From assembly GCA_002943765.1 (NCBI GenBank), contig PQWQ01000026.1, forward strand, positions 186,001 through 250,000: a stretch of DNA of 64,000 nt, in the 5' to 3' direction. The notes under the pieces are model-generated. The model was not told where the DNA came from. It saw only the letters and a list, made by a program, of their open reading frames with translations, and did no database searches. The DNA comes from Psoroptes ovis (Eukaryota; Arthropoda; Arachnida; Sarcoptiformes; Psoroptidae). A program made the translations under genes and the position numbers. Positions 1 to 10,791 of the stretch are shown here, piece by piece; positions within the stretch are counted from its first letter, which is position 1, and the number at the start of each line of letters is the position of its first letter.

Positions 1-1
1 G

Positions 2-643
2 ATTAATCCATTTCATACGATACCAACATGGTTTGAATCAGAAGATTTTTGTCTATGGGAATCACGTACGATTGTACGTTATTTGATTGAAACCCGAAAA
101 CCAGAATCATCATTATATCCTTGTGATGATGCACGAAAACGTGCTCTCATTAATCGTTGTTTGGATTATGATTTAGGAACATTATTTCGTTCAATCAGTG
201 ATGTTATTGTATGTATTATTCGATCTATATTGATATTTTCAAACAAAAAATCAAAATTAATTTCAAATGATTATGGATAGCTTCCAATATTTGAACCTGG
301 CAAAGGTTCACCGAATGAAGAAAAAATACCACGTTTAAAGCAAGTATTAGAAGATTTCGATAAAAATCTTAAACAACAGAAAGGCGAATATTTAACAGGT
401 GGAAATGAAATGACATTGGCTGATTTGGTGACATATTTTACAGTGATTTTACTCGAAGTTATACCTGATTTAATAGATTTAAAAATTGATTATCTCTCAA
501 TCAATGATTGGTATGAAAGAATGAAAATTTTCATCAACGAATTTGATCGAAAAAATTGTGATGAAATACTTACAAAAGCTAATGAAAATTTGAATCGATA
601 TGGACAATTTTGTCGTCAAAATGCATCGAACAAAAATAATTGA
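2..643 (+). CDS. Glutathione S-transferase, delta/epsilon-like (5' end outside window)
   Basis: This is the 3' part of a cytosolic GST, which conjugates glutathione to electrophiles in detoxification. The exons visible are 2-208 and 281-643, joined in phase 0 by a 72-bp GT-AG intron (GTATGT donor, GATAG acceptor). The first exon reads NPFHTIPTW..., then LWESRTIVRYL. These match the GST N-terminal thioredoxin-fold cis-proline loop (HTIPT) and the E-S-R/A glutathione gamma-Glu contact. The second exon holds the all-helical C-terminal domain with the N-capping/hydrophobic staple region (GGNEMTLADL). The start codon and the catalytic Ser/Tyr of the first strand lie upstream of the window. Family membership is clear. 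Class is inferred from the insect-delta-like HTIPT and TLADL motifs and is less certain. The gene ends in TGA. Confidence 0.85.
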
Positions 644-917
644 TTTAAAATCGTGAATACCAAGCAGAATTTTTTAAAATTTCAAAAAAAAAAAATAATT
701 GGAATTGAAATGCTTCTGCGCCTGCAGGATTCGATGCAAGAAAAAAAACCACATGATTTTTATTTATTTTCTATAAATGATATTCAATGATAATCTATGT
801 TTGATAATTGAAAATAAATATTAGATATTTGAGCGTTTATTTTTTTCTCATTTAATGATAGGAAAAAATGGTACACATATTTATTGTATGCTTCATCAAT
901 CAATCATTAACATCAAA

Positions 918-2359
918 ATGTCCGCTTTCAATTATTTGATCGCATCAAGCGTTATTCATTATGATAAATTTTTCTCAAATTTAAATCAATTCATACGAAT
1001 ACGATTAGCACATTCATATTCATCATCATTGAATGATTCGAATAATTCATTCGATGTTGTTATCGTTGGTGGTGGTATAGTCGGTTCAGCAACTGCAAGA
1101 CAGCTGCTTTTAAAGTAATTTATAATTCAAATGATCAAATTTGATAATAAAATGATCATTATTATTATTATTATTTTCACAATAGTCGACCGAATTTGCG
1201 TATGGCAATATTGGAAAAAGAAAAAGATTTAGGTTTACATCAAACTGGTCATAATTCGGGTGTTATACATGCCGGTATCTACTATAAACCTGGTTCATTG
1301 AAAGCTAAATTATGTGTAGAAGGTTGCCGATTAACATATGATTATTGTGATGAAAAACGAATACCATATAAACGTGTTGGCAAATTGATTGTTGCTTGTG
1401 ATCAAATTGAATTAGAACGTTTAAATGAATTATATGATAGATCATTAAAAAATAATGTAAAAGGTGTCCGACTGCTGAATTCACTGGAAGAAATACAAAA
1501 AATTGAACCTAATTGTGTTGGTTTAGGAGCAATTTGGAGTCCAAACACTGGAATTGTTGATTGGGGACAAGTTAATCGATCATATGGTGAAGATTTCAAA
1601 GAGAAAGGTGGAAAAATTTTTACCGAATTCAATGTAATCAAATTTAATCTGAATAATAATAATGAAAATGATGATAAATACCCGATTTTGATAACATCGA
1701 AAAATGGCCAACAAATTCGTTCCAAATATGTAATCACAGCAGCCGGTTTATATTCGGATAAAATTGCACAATTAACAAATGGAAAAATGATACCGAAAAT
1801 AGTACCGTTCCGTGGTGAATATCTAGTGTTGCGAAAAGAATCATCAAATATTGTTCATACAAATATATATCCAGTACCTGATCCACGTTTTCCATTTTTA
1901 GGGGTACATTTTACCCCACGTATGGATGGTAGCATTTGGGTAGGACCTAATGCTGTATTAGCATTCAAACGTGAAGGTTATTCCTATCGTGATTTCAATT
2001 TCAAAGAATTTTTTGAAACAGCAACATTCATGGGATTTTTACGGTTATCGTTTCGCTATTTAGGTGCCGGTATCGATGAAATGTATCGAAGTTTATCGGT
2101 GAATGCACAATTGAAAAAATTACAACGTTTCGTTCCATCAATCACAATAGATGATATTGATTTAAGTAAACGTGTTGCTGGTGTACGTGCACAAGCACTG
2201 GACAATGATGGTAATCTTGTTGATGATTTTATATTTGAATTTGATTCTGATAGTCGTCGTGTTATGCATGTGCGTAATGCTCCATCACCAGCTGCAACAT
2301 CATCATTGGCTATTGCCAATGTTATTGCTGAACGTGCACAAAATGAATTTAAATTATGA
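918..2359 (+). CDS. L2HGDH: L-2-hydroxyglutarate dehydrogenase, mitochondrial
   Basis: FAD-dependent enzyme oxidising L-2-hydroxyglutarate to 2-oxoglutarate in mitochondria (metabolite repair). Exons are 918-1114 and 1186-2359, phase 2, giving about 456 residues, usual for the family. The first exon has a plausible mitochondrial targeting stretch (basic and Ser-rich) followed by the dinucleotide-binding motif VVIVGGGIVGSATARQL. The second exon carries the typical QTGHNSGVIHAGIYY segment after the FAD-binding region. Near the C-terminus are RAGVRAQ-like and APSPAATSSLAIA motifs (positions about 2180 and 2280) found in L2HGDH. An in-frame ATG at 855 is also possible. I prefer 918 because it gives a cleaner presequence. 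The gene converges on eIF4A3, with about 150 bp between the stop codons. Confidence 0.93.
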
Positions 2360-2511
2360 ATTTTATATTTTTCAATACAAAATATTATTGTTTTTTATTG
2401 TTATTTATGATAAAATGAAAATACAAAAAAAAATTGATTAAATGAATGATTAATCAGCAATGAACAATGAGACATTTGAGTGACATGAACTTTATTTTAT
2501 CAATTCGAAAT

Positions 2512-3723
2512 TTAAATTAGATCAGCAACATTCATGGGCATTTCATCGATTTGTGTTGAATAATATTGTTCAATATCTCGTAAAATTCGAATATCATCCG
2601 ATTTAACAAAATTAATGGCAACACCTTTACGACCAAAACGACCAGATCGTCCAATACGATGAATGTATAATTCACGATTATTGGGGAGATCATAATTGAT
2701 GACTAATGATACTTGTTGTACATCGATACCACGAGCCCAAACATCGGTAGTGATCAAAACACGACTTTTACCTTGACGAAATTCTTTCATAATTGAATCG
2801 CGTTCTTTTTGTGGCATGTCACCATGCATTGACGATACGGTAAAATTTGCTTCTTTCATTTTTTCGGTCAACCAATCGACTTTTCGCTTTGTATTACAAA
2901 ATATGACAGCTTGTGTGATTGTCAATGTATCATAAAGATCGCATAATGTATCAAATTTCCATTCTTCATGCTCGACAGCAACGAAAAATTGTTTAATACC
3001 TTCCAATGTTAATTCATCACGTTTGACCAAAATTCGAACCGGATCTGTCATGAATTTAGACGTTATTTCAAGAATTTCGTGTGGCAATGTCGCTGACAAT
3101 AACACGACTTGAGTATATGGTGGTAAAAATCGATAAACATCATAAATTTGTTCTTTGAAACCTTTATTTAACATTTCATCAGCTTCATCCAATACCAATA
3201 ATTTAATGGATCGTGTACGAAGATTTCGTCTTGATATCATATGAAATACACGACCAGGTGTACCAGCAACAACATGTTGTCCATAATCTAATTTTCTAAT
3301 ATCTTCACCTAAAACACGTCCACCAATACATGCATGACATTGTACATTCATATATTCACCTATTGCAAGTATAACTTTTTGAATTTGTAATGCAAGTTCA
3401 CGTGTTGGACTAAGAACCAATGCTTGTGTTTCACGTATCTGAGTATCGATCAATTCCAATAAGCCAATACTGAATGTAGCTGTTTTACCAGTGCCGGATT
3501 GGGCTTGTGCAATTACATCACGACCATCTTTGATTGGTTTTATAGCACGTTGTTGAATGGCTGATGGTTTTTCAAAACCATATGCATAAATACCTCTCAA
3601 TAGATCTTCATTTAAATTCATTGCATCGAAACTACTGATTACTTGAATATTTTCACTAGTTTCAAATTCAACATTTGACAGATCATCAGGTATTGATGGA
3701 TTAGCTTTTTTAGTCGTAGACAT
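2512..3723 (-). CDS. eIF4A3: ATP-dependent RNA helicase eIF4A-III (exon junction complex)
   Basis: DEAD-box RNA helicase that anchors the exon junction complex on spliced mRNA. It is a single 403-residue uninterrupted reading frame, close to the family's usual 400-411. Motifs in order: Q motif (YGFEKPSAIQQRA), motif I AQSGTGKT, Ia PTRELA, GG (CIGGR), Ib TPGR, II DEAD, III SAT, IV VIFCNTKRK, V ARGIDV, VI HRIGRSGR. The C-terminus DEMPMNVADLI is the eIF4A3 signature and separates it from eIF4A1/2. It has no introns although neighbours have short ones. The start is the first ATG (MSTTKKA) at 3721-3723. Confidence 0.97.
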   Translation of the reverse strand: MSTTKKANPSIPDDLSNVEFETSENIQVISSFDAMNLNEDLLRGIYAYGFEKPSAIQQRAIKPIKDGRDVIAQAQSGTGKTATFSIGLLELIDTQIRETQALVLSPTRELALQIQKVILAIGEYMNVQCHACIGGRVLGEDIRKLDYGQHVVAGTPGRVFHMISRRNLRTRSIKLLVLDEADEMLNKGFKEQIYDVYRFLPPYTQVVLLSATLPHEILEITSKFMTDPVRILVKRDELTLEGIKQFFVAVEHEEWKFDTLCDLYDTLTITQAVIFCNTKRKVDWLTEKMKEANFTVSSMHGDMPQKERDSIMKEFRQGKSRVLITTDVWARGIDVQQVSLVINYDLPNNRELYIHRIGRSGRFGRKGVAINFVKSDDIRILRDIEQYYSTQIDEMPMNVADLI

Positions 3724-3778
3724 TTTTTTATTAATTTAATTGAATTTATTGATTAATATGGAAAAAAAATTATTAGCG

Positions 3779-3981
3779 TGAGTCAAAACATTTACTGGAA
3801 AGTTTCTTAAAAAACAGCTGAGAAAATATTTCGGAAAAATTTCTCATTTTTTTTTCAAATATTTCAAATACCCCAAATTCTGCCGATAATCCTAGCTCGT
3901 TCATGATCAGTATATTTGACAAAGGTTTTTTTAGGATTAAGCGCCGGACTATCGGCAAAAACTTAGGGTACTGAGTCAAAA
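3779..3981. repeat. Candidate decayed element bounded by a 10-bp direct repeat
   Basis: Two copies of TGAGTCAAAA (3779-3788 and 3972-3981) bound about 180 bp. Inside, TGCCGATAATCCTA (3881-3894) is partly mirrored by TAGGATTA (3932-3939) and TATCGGCA (3950-3957), so the right half can fold back. The hairpin core TGCCGAT/ATCGGCA resembles the inner arm of the 80-bp foldback family elsewhere in the window. Whether this is a truncated mobile element or a chance fold is open. Confidence 0.3.
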
Positions 3982-4006
3982 TATAAAAAAAAATCTAATT
4001 TAAAAA

Positions 4007-5017
4007 TTAATTGTTTTTAGAATGTTCATACACAAGTGTATAGATAATGCGTGAAATTCTCAAACATTCAAAATCAGCATATGGTAAATATTCGATGGAA
4101 TTCATAGATGGATGCATACCAATACAATAAAATATTGGTATATTCTCTAAATCAAATATGAATAATGGATGAAAATTATCCAAAGGTGGCACTATACTAT
4201 TAATTTGTAATGTATCACGTATTTGTTTCAATAAGAGATTCAATGTTTTTTCTGATTTTTCACCATTAATTATTGCTTTCAATAATCCATTCAAGCAATC
4301 ACGTTGTCTGGAATAATTTTTTATATGTTCATTGAATTTTTGTTGATTCATTAAATTTTGTACCAAATCTAATGATGATTTTGGATCATATGTAGCCAAT
4401 GGTAATGATGATTTGGATAACAATGATATTGATGATGTTGATGATGATTGACCTGATTGTGATGCAGCATTAATAATTTGCGGTTTTGATATTATTCGAT
4501 TTTCTTGTCCTGTTTTTCTAATCACAATCGTAGGAGTATGATGTGATGTCGATTGGTTTGCTAATAATTTTTGAAAATCGTCGTTTGAAATTAGAATACA
4601 TTTGTCATTTATTTTCACGTTACCATAAGTCATTATCGATGATGATGATGATGATGTTTTATTTCCACTCGAAGAAGTTTTAGGGAATTTCTCAAACAAA
4701 TTCATGCTTTGAGCATTTATGTAAAAATTTTTCTCAAGTTGTGAGTTATGATCATTTTTATTTGATTTTTTATTTTCTGCCCCTTTAATTACAACATCTT
4801 CAAAGAGGTTTGCATCTTCAGACATATTTTCAAATTTTTTGGTGTCCAATGATTTTGACAATAGATGTTTTCCATGATTATTTGGTGTTGAACAAAGTGG
4901 TAGGGTTTTATTTTTTTCTTTGTTCGAATTATTACACTGTTTTTTTTCAGTGTCACAATAATTTGTATCTTTTTTGGCCAATCTTGCTGGTAATTTTCGT
5001 CTTTTTATTTGCTCCAT
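4007..5017 (-). CDS. Unrecognised basic, low-complexity protein with a conserved-looking C-terminus
   Basis: I do not recognise this 336-residue protein. The N-terminus is strongly basic (MEQIKRRKLPARLAKK), which suggests nuclear localisation. Residues about 30-230 are Ser/Asn/Lys-rich and probably disordered. From about 225 to the end the composition changes to a folded-looking helical segment (a MNQQKFNEHIKNYSRQRDC stretch, then LLKAIINGEKSEKTLNLLLKQI) followed by hydrophobic PLFIFDLENIPIFYCIGMHP. Codon use resembles the neighbouring genes, the frame is long for such AT-rich DNA, and it starts at a single ATG, so it is likely real. It is tandem with eIF4A3 (about 280 bp apart) and divergent from the chitosanase. 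A chromatin or transcription role would be a guess. Confidence 0.6.
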   Translation of the reverse strand: MEQIKRRKLPARLAKKDTNYCDTEKKQCNNSNKEKNKTLPLCSTPNNHGKHLLSKSLDTKKFENMSEDANLFEDVVIKGAENKKSNKNDHNSQLEKNFYINAQSMNLFEKFPKTSSSGNKTSSSSSSIMTYGNVKINDKCILISNDDFQKLLANQSTSHHTPTIVIRKTGQENRIISKPQIINAASQSGQSSSTSSISLLSKSSLPLATYDPKSSLDLVQNLMNQQKFNEHIKNYSRQRDCLNGLLKAIINGEKSEKTLNLLLKQIRDTLQINSIVPPLDNFHPLFIFDLENIPIFYCIGMHPSMNSIEYLPYADFECLRISRIIYTLVYEHSKNN

Positions 5018-5653
5018 TTGATCAAAATATCAATTTAAAATTTAACTATTCGATTGATTGAATTTTTCTTAATTAACAAAATAAATTTAACGTTTGAAAT
5101 TTTTATCGCGCGAGAAAAAGCGCGTATTTTTTTCTATTCTCTATTCGTACATCACTAATCGATACAATCGATAGCATGAAGCTTCTGCCGCCATCTCTCG
5201 ATGAAATAAACAAATAGTATATTTTTAAAATAATTCCAAAAAAAAATTTTCTGCACAATTTTTCCTAAAAAAAAAAAACAGAATCAAATCCAAAGGATAT
5301 GTAGAAAACGATTGATAATCGAGATTAATTTTCCAATTCAACTTTAATTACTAAAAGTGGAGATTTTTTTATATTCAATGTTTCAATCCAAGCGATTGAA
5401 TCGATTGATTGAATTGATTAATTTATTTGCTGATAAAAATCAAATAATGTATTCATTCGTCAGCAAAGATGAATTTTCAAACATTAAACAAAACCAGTTA
5501 TTCTTAAATATATTCAGCGATTATTCAAAAAAAAAGAAATAAAATCATGAATAAAATATGAATCGAAAATTTCATTTATTCATTTTTTCTGATTTGTGTT
5601 ATATATTCAAAAAAAAAAAATTTGTAAAAATTTTTCTTGTAAAATCAAAAATT
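5018..5653. promoter_or_regulatory. Shared upstream region of the unknown gene and the chitosanase
   Basis: This 636-bp divergent intergenic region contains a short CG-containing inverted repeat near 5106-5124 (CGCGC ... GCGCG). It also has two ATCGAT sites at about 5159-5173, similar to the DRE-type TATCGATA core of arthropod housekeeping promoters, and a CCGCCATCT motif near 5189. It is a plausible promoter for the minus-strand gene. A 61-codon frame at 5357-5542 has no recognisable features and I do not call it a gene. Confidence 0.4.
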
Positions 5654-6543
5654 ATGATGAAATTCATAATATTTTCAAAAATAATTTCAATAATAATTTT
5701 ATTGATTATGTTAAGTATTGAAAATACTAGTCAACAAATGGCCGAACTTGATAAAAATCGTTGTGAACAATATATATCGATATTTGAAAATGATACACCA
5801 AAAATTCAATATCATTATTGTGAAAATATCTATGATGGACGTGGCTATACATCTGGACGTGCCGGATTTTGTACTGGTTGTGGTGATGCATTAGATGTTA
5901 TTCAATTGTATACAACATATAAATTAAATAATTCATTAGCTAAATATATACCAAAGTTGAAAACATTGAAACATGGTAATGGTGATGTTAGTTCATTAAA
6001 AAATTATTGTAAAGCATGGGAACAAGAATCAAAAGATCAATTATTTATTGAATCACAAAATTATATCAATGATAAGTTATATTATATGTATGTTCTTATT
6101 TATATATATTGTATATTTGTCTCTAGATATGTTTAAATTGATTTTCATTTATTTCCAAAAGACCGGCAATGATTGGAGCAAATAAAATGAACATACAAAC
6201 ACCGTTAGGAAAATGTTCATTTTATGATACAATCATACAACATGGTGGTGGTGATGATGAAGATTCATTTCATGCAATAATGAATCGTACAGAAAAATTA
6301 ATGAATGGACCGGTTAAAATTATAAATGAATTCTATCAAACAAATGAGCTGGAATGGATTGAAAAATTTTTACAAATGAGAAAAATGGATTTAATGAAAC
6401 CAAAAAATCATTCATATCAAACAGCATGGCAGCCAACAGTTGATCGTGTAAATTTTCTATTAAAATTATTATATGAAAATAATTGGCAAATGAATACACC
6501 GATTCATGTTAAAACACGACTTCACGATCAAATAATTGAATAA
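5654..6543 (+). CDS. Secreted GH46 chitosanase, candidate horizontally acquired gene
   Basis: Predicted glycoside hydrolase family 46 endo-chitosanase, hydrolysing beta-1,4 links in chitosan (deacetylated chitin). Exons are 5654-6087 and 6162-6543, phase 2 (donor GTATGT, acceptor AAAAG), about 271 residues, close to bacterial enzymes. Residues 1-27 form a hydrophobic signal peptide. The catalytic centre is intact: the acid Glu45 in IFEND and the base Asp61 in YDGRGYTSGRAGF match Glu/Asp of the Streptomyces and Bacillus chitosanases, and the 16-residue spacing is Bacillus-like. Further conserved stretches are GCGDALDVIQLY, LAKYIP, WEQESKD and YDTIIQHG (Y-D-x-I-x-x-H-G). Removing the intron restores the YYIPAM segment, which matches the family's Y-F-D-P-A. 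Cys at 37, 56, 73 and 76 could form disulfides. The alternative start is 3 bases later. GH46 is mainly bacterial. The intron, signal peptide and host-like composition argue for a resident gene, not contamination. Confidence 0.85.
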
Positions 6544-8091
6544 ATTTTTTTTTCATTTAAATAAATAAATATTTCAATTTCAATTTTAATTGATTGTATT
6601 AATTATTTATGTTTTGTTTTCATGTGTATCTATGTCATCATATTTTATTAATCAGTTTCAATTCAATTTTCTCTTCAAAATTTGAAACTGATATATTGAT
6701 TTAGATTGAATGGAAAATGGTCATTGTAAAATTTCCTACTTTCAACTCCAGGAAATTTTGAAAATTTGGATTTTTCAAAATTTTGCTTTCTGTTTCATCT
6801 CAATCAAATGTTTGGCTACTCCTGCAATACACAATTTGCTTTTCCTGGGTTTTTTCCTTGTTCGCAACAAACATATATCATCACCATTATCTGTAGTATC
6901 TTTCACGCCGATTCGAATCCTTGATCAATGTCAAATGTCGATGTTTAAAAAACATTTAGGGTGTATTTCATTGATTTCAAAATAGAGATTGTCGAGCATG
7001 TGCTTCGTTTATTTCATTAAAAGGATGTTATATATATAAATTTGGAACATAAAATCTCTAAGATATAGAGATTCCCTTGTATATATGTATGAATATATGG
7101 ACAATTTCTGGGAACAAATATGGGATAACTTAAACATATAATTGTACAAATATCATGTCCAAATATGAACAAAATGTTTATATATAAGATTATACAGTCA
7201 ATAAGAAATTGAATGAATCAACGAATAAATGTCTTTAATCACAATGATCAGGTGTTTTGAAAATCAAGGCATGTGTTACTACTTTCTATTCATTCATTTC
7301 AATTCAATTCAATTTTGGTAAATTGAAATATATTTTTGTTTTTAATTTTTTGATCATAGCAACAAAAATTATATATTTAAATTCTGTACCACAGTGGTAC
7401 ATATAGAATAATTGTACAATCATTTTCATTCAATCATATATCATTCTATTTATTCAATTAAGAAGAAGAAAATTTAAATATAATCAACTTCTATATATAA
7501 AAGCAAATAAATTGTCAACGAATAGTAGACATAGACATAGACATTATATATTCCACAAATGAACTTGTATAAAATTTTTGAGTTTAAAACAAATATTTAT
7601 ATATTTATTCATTCATTCATTCATATATTTAAATGCCATTTTGAATCAAATTTGAAAAAATAAAAACAATGTTTTTCTAACCATTATTCATTGATTATAT
7701 CATCATTTGACAATTCCCACGCATATATACCCAAAGAAGATAATAATTTATTATTTCAAAAAATAAAAAAAATTAATACATTTGTTGAAATATGATGTTT
7801 TATTAAGATAATTATTTAATCAGTGAATTTTTAAAATATTTGCATATCAAATGATTTCGATTCAATTTCGAATGTCTTAATTTTTTATTCTTTTGAAACA
7901 AACGAACAAAATTTTAAGAAATTTTAATCAGTTTTTAACCTCTTTGAATTCTACAAAATTAATTCAGTTATCTTCGAATGTCAATCGAAAGTGCCCATAT
8001 TAAATAGATAATAATTGTATTTTGAGTATTATTCACAAATATATTTATTACGATTAAATAAATAATAAATACAAATTAAACCGATACAAAA
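6544..8091. other. Intergenic, AT-rich, no gene recognised
   Basis: About 1.5 kb between the chitosanase stop and SNAP-25. It holds ATTC/TATA simple repeats (for example 7600-7630) and a 91-codon frame at 6710-6985 without protein-like features. SNAP-25 leader and promoter are expected in the last few hundred bases, but I see no diagnostic box. Confidence 0.6.
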
Positions 8092-8866
8092 ATGCCTGCT
8101 GCAATTGAAGATCCACAAGAACCGGCAAAGCCGAAAACTGAATTGGAAGCAATTCAAATGCAAGCTAATCAAGTTACTGATGAATCACTTGAATCAACAA
8201 GACGTATGTTGGCATTATGTGAAGAGGTATTGATTGATTGAATATTTTATTATCAATAAAAATTCTAATTATAATTAAAATTAGAGCAAAGAAGCTGGCA
8301 TACGTACATTGGTTGCGTTAGATGAACAAGGTGAACAATTGGATCATATTGAAGAGGATATGGATAAAATCAATACAGACATGAGAGAAGCGGAGAAAAA
8401 TTTAACCGGTATGGAAAAATGCTGTGGTATTTGTGTATGCCCTTGTAATAAGTAAGTGATTATTAATTGACACTTACATAATTTTCACAATTCATTCACA
8501 TAATAATCATATCATGTTATAAATAGATCAAAAGAATTCAAAGAAGATGCAAGCACATGGAAAGCATCGGAAGATGGAAAAATAGTTAGCGGTCAACCGA
8601 CAAGAGTAGTAGATGAACGTAATGGTGGTGGACCAATGACAACATCATATATTGCAAGAATTACGAAAGATGCACGTGAAGATGAAATGGAAGAAAATAT
8701 GGGACAAGTATCGACGATGATCGGTAATTTAAGGAATATGGCAATCGATATGGGCAGTGAAATATCATCACAAAATGCCCAATTAGATCGTATCAATCAA
8801 AAAGCTGAATCGAATAAGATGCGTATACAAGGAGCGAATGAAAGAGCACAAAAATTATTGAAATAA
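8092..8866 (+). CDS. Snap25: SNAP-25, neuronal Qbc-SNARE
   Basis: Synaptosomal-associated protein of 25 kDa, a plasma-membrane SNARE that supplies two helices to the synaptic fusion complex. Three exons, 8092-8226, 8285-8451 and 8527-8866 (phases 0 and 2), give 213 residues. The first SNARE helix (LEAIQMQANQVTDESLESTRRM ... LVALDEQGEQLDHIEEDMDKI) contains the zero-layer Gln in DEQGEQL. It is followed by the palmitoylated cluster CCGICVCPC (five Cys). The linker reaches the second SNARE helix (ARITKDAREDEMEENMGQVSTMIGNLRNMAIDMG ... QLDRINQKAESNKMRI). Length, order and exon structure are typical of arthropod SNAP-25. Confidence 0.97.
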
Positions 8867-9543
8867 ATATTTTGTTTTTGATGAAATAAATATTTTTTTT
8901 TTCTTCACTACAAATCAACTTTTACTCATCATAATCATCATCATGATCATCAGTATCATCACCCACAAATAACACATCATTTTAGCAGCATTAATTTATT
9001 ACATTGTGGTTGTGTTGTGGCCGGCTAACGATCGATCGATCATGCATCTTCATTCATCATCTCAAACACTCATTCTGACACACACAGAAAACTACGAATT
9101 CGAATACAAATATTGTGATTCATGTGATGTTTTCAAGGTTTCACCTTAACAGCGAAAAAAATAGGAAAAATTAATGAAAAATATATATTCAAATCACTTA
9201 CCTTTGAATCATCATCATCATCCAACCATTGAAAACCACCTAAACAACAACAGGCAACAATTTTGAAAAATAAAAATTTAAATCAAAAGTAATCATATTT
9301 TTAATAATAATTCCATATCTAATCACTCGTTCAATTTCAATCATTAATCATTTGCTTCATCATTTTCATTTTCAATGATCATCATCATTAGACAAATATT
9401 TAAAAGGAAAATATTTTTATTTATTTTCAACCAAAAATCATCAAGTCACAAAATTCGAAGAAACAGCTTTTGAAAGCCGCTGAAAAAAAATCGAATGTCT
9501 ATTGATCAGGCGCCGTAAAGTGTAGAAAACCTATGATTCATAG

Positions 9544-9559
9544 GACGTAGTAGTACGTC
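9544..9559. repeat. Palindromic 16-mer family, copy A (GACGTA-N4-TACGTC)
   Basis: GACGTAGTAGTACGTC, followed at once by a GGCGGCAG extension. Its flank ACGTCGGCGGCAG recurs at 42792. The same GACGTA-N4-TACGTC frame recurs at 38129 and 53869. It may be the relic end of a mobile element or a binding site. Confidence 0.5.
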
Positions 9560-10682
9560 GGCGGCAGTCAAAAAATCATCTTTTTAAAAACTATCAATAC
9601 GTCATCGGCAATTTTTGGGACTAAATCAAAAAATATTTCAAAAAGAAAGAAAGAAAATGATCGAAACGTATCAGAAAAATTTGAATTAAAAATTTGAAAA
9701 AAAAAGAATAATTAATTTCATAATTAATTATTTGGTGTCTTAATATTAACATTAATCTTATTATTATTATCGAAAAACACATTAACTTTTAAAAATGATT
9801 AGAAAAATTTCATTTATTTTCAAATAGATTGTCTTTTGAAACTAAAACAAATTATTTAAATTTTAATTTAAATTCAAATTCATTTGTGTGTTGATGTGTG
9901 TGTGTGTGTGAAATTATTGTCACATTTATTTATTTATTTATTTTTCCAGTTGTTTTTCAGTTGTTGTCTTTGTTCTGACTAAAAATGTCAATTTAATTTG
10001 AAAATTAGTCAAATTAATTAATTGATTAATTAGTATTTCATAATTTTTTCTTGCTTTGTTAATTTCTATCTAATGTTGTTGTTGTTGTCTTTTTGATTTG
10101 ATTTGTCTTTTGTTTCTTAATTGTTTCTTAATTCAGCTAAAATTATTTTTTGATTGTTTTTTTGTTGTTGTTGTTGTTAAAATTGATGATAAATGATAAT
10201 AATTATATGAAATTCTTAATTCTATGAAAATAATAAAATTGAAAAATTAAAAAATTAAAATTTTCAAGAAATTAAACAAAAACCTTAATCAGTCATATGC
10301 ATGAAATTTGTGCAGAAAAATATCAAGGTTTTTTTCTTGGCTAAAGAAATGTTTGATTTACATTTATTGTTGACTTGTTTGATCTGTTGATTTGTTGTTG
10401 TTGATCGATTGATTTGATTGATGAATGAATTGATGGCTTTTGTCTTTGGTGTTCGGTGTCAAATATTTGTATTTTTCTTCAGTTTTGTTAAATGATTCGT
10501 TACACTGGAATTATTTGTTTGATTTGATTTATTATCATCTTAAAAATTTCATTTGTATCAAGTATTGACAAGTATTGGCCAGCAAACAATTTCTTCGGTT
10601 TTTGTTTGTTCAAGTTTTTATTTGTTTTTTTTGATGGGTATGTGTGCAATATTTTTGCAATGATTTTTGTATATAAATATTC

Positions 10683-10726
10683 AATGATTTTCAAATTTCA
10701 AATGATTTTCAAATTTCAAATGATTT
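10683..10726. repeat. Tandem repeat, 18-bp unit, about 2.4 copies
   Basis: The unit AATGATTTTCAAATTTCA is repeated head to tail at 10683-10700 and 10701-10718, with a partial third copy. It lies just upstream of the secreted Cys-rich protein gene. Confidence 0.8.
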
Positions 10727-10791
10727 GATACCATTATTATTATTGATTGATTTACATTGTTAAAATTAATTTTAAAAAATTAAAAAATAAA

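Larger units (their letters stand above)
8867..10791. other. Intergenic region with simple repeats and one palindromic repeat-family site
   Basis: About 1.9 kb of AT-rich DNA containing (TG)n near 9892-9911 and TTG/TTTA runs. A 16-base inverted repeat at 9544-9559 belongs to a small family described separately. A 64-codon minus frame at 10500-10694 looks spurious. Upstream sequences of the 10.8-kb gene are expected at the right end. Confidence 0.55.

Noticed and set aside
2056..2441. Other-frame ORFs over L2HGDH
   Set aside because: They are compositional shadows of the L2HGDH exon.
3773..3979. 68-codon minus frame
   Set aside because: It lies in the candidate decayed element and has no protein-like features.
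8593..8796. Minus-strand frame inside SNAP-25
   Set aside because: It is antisense to exon 3 of a clear gene.
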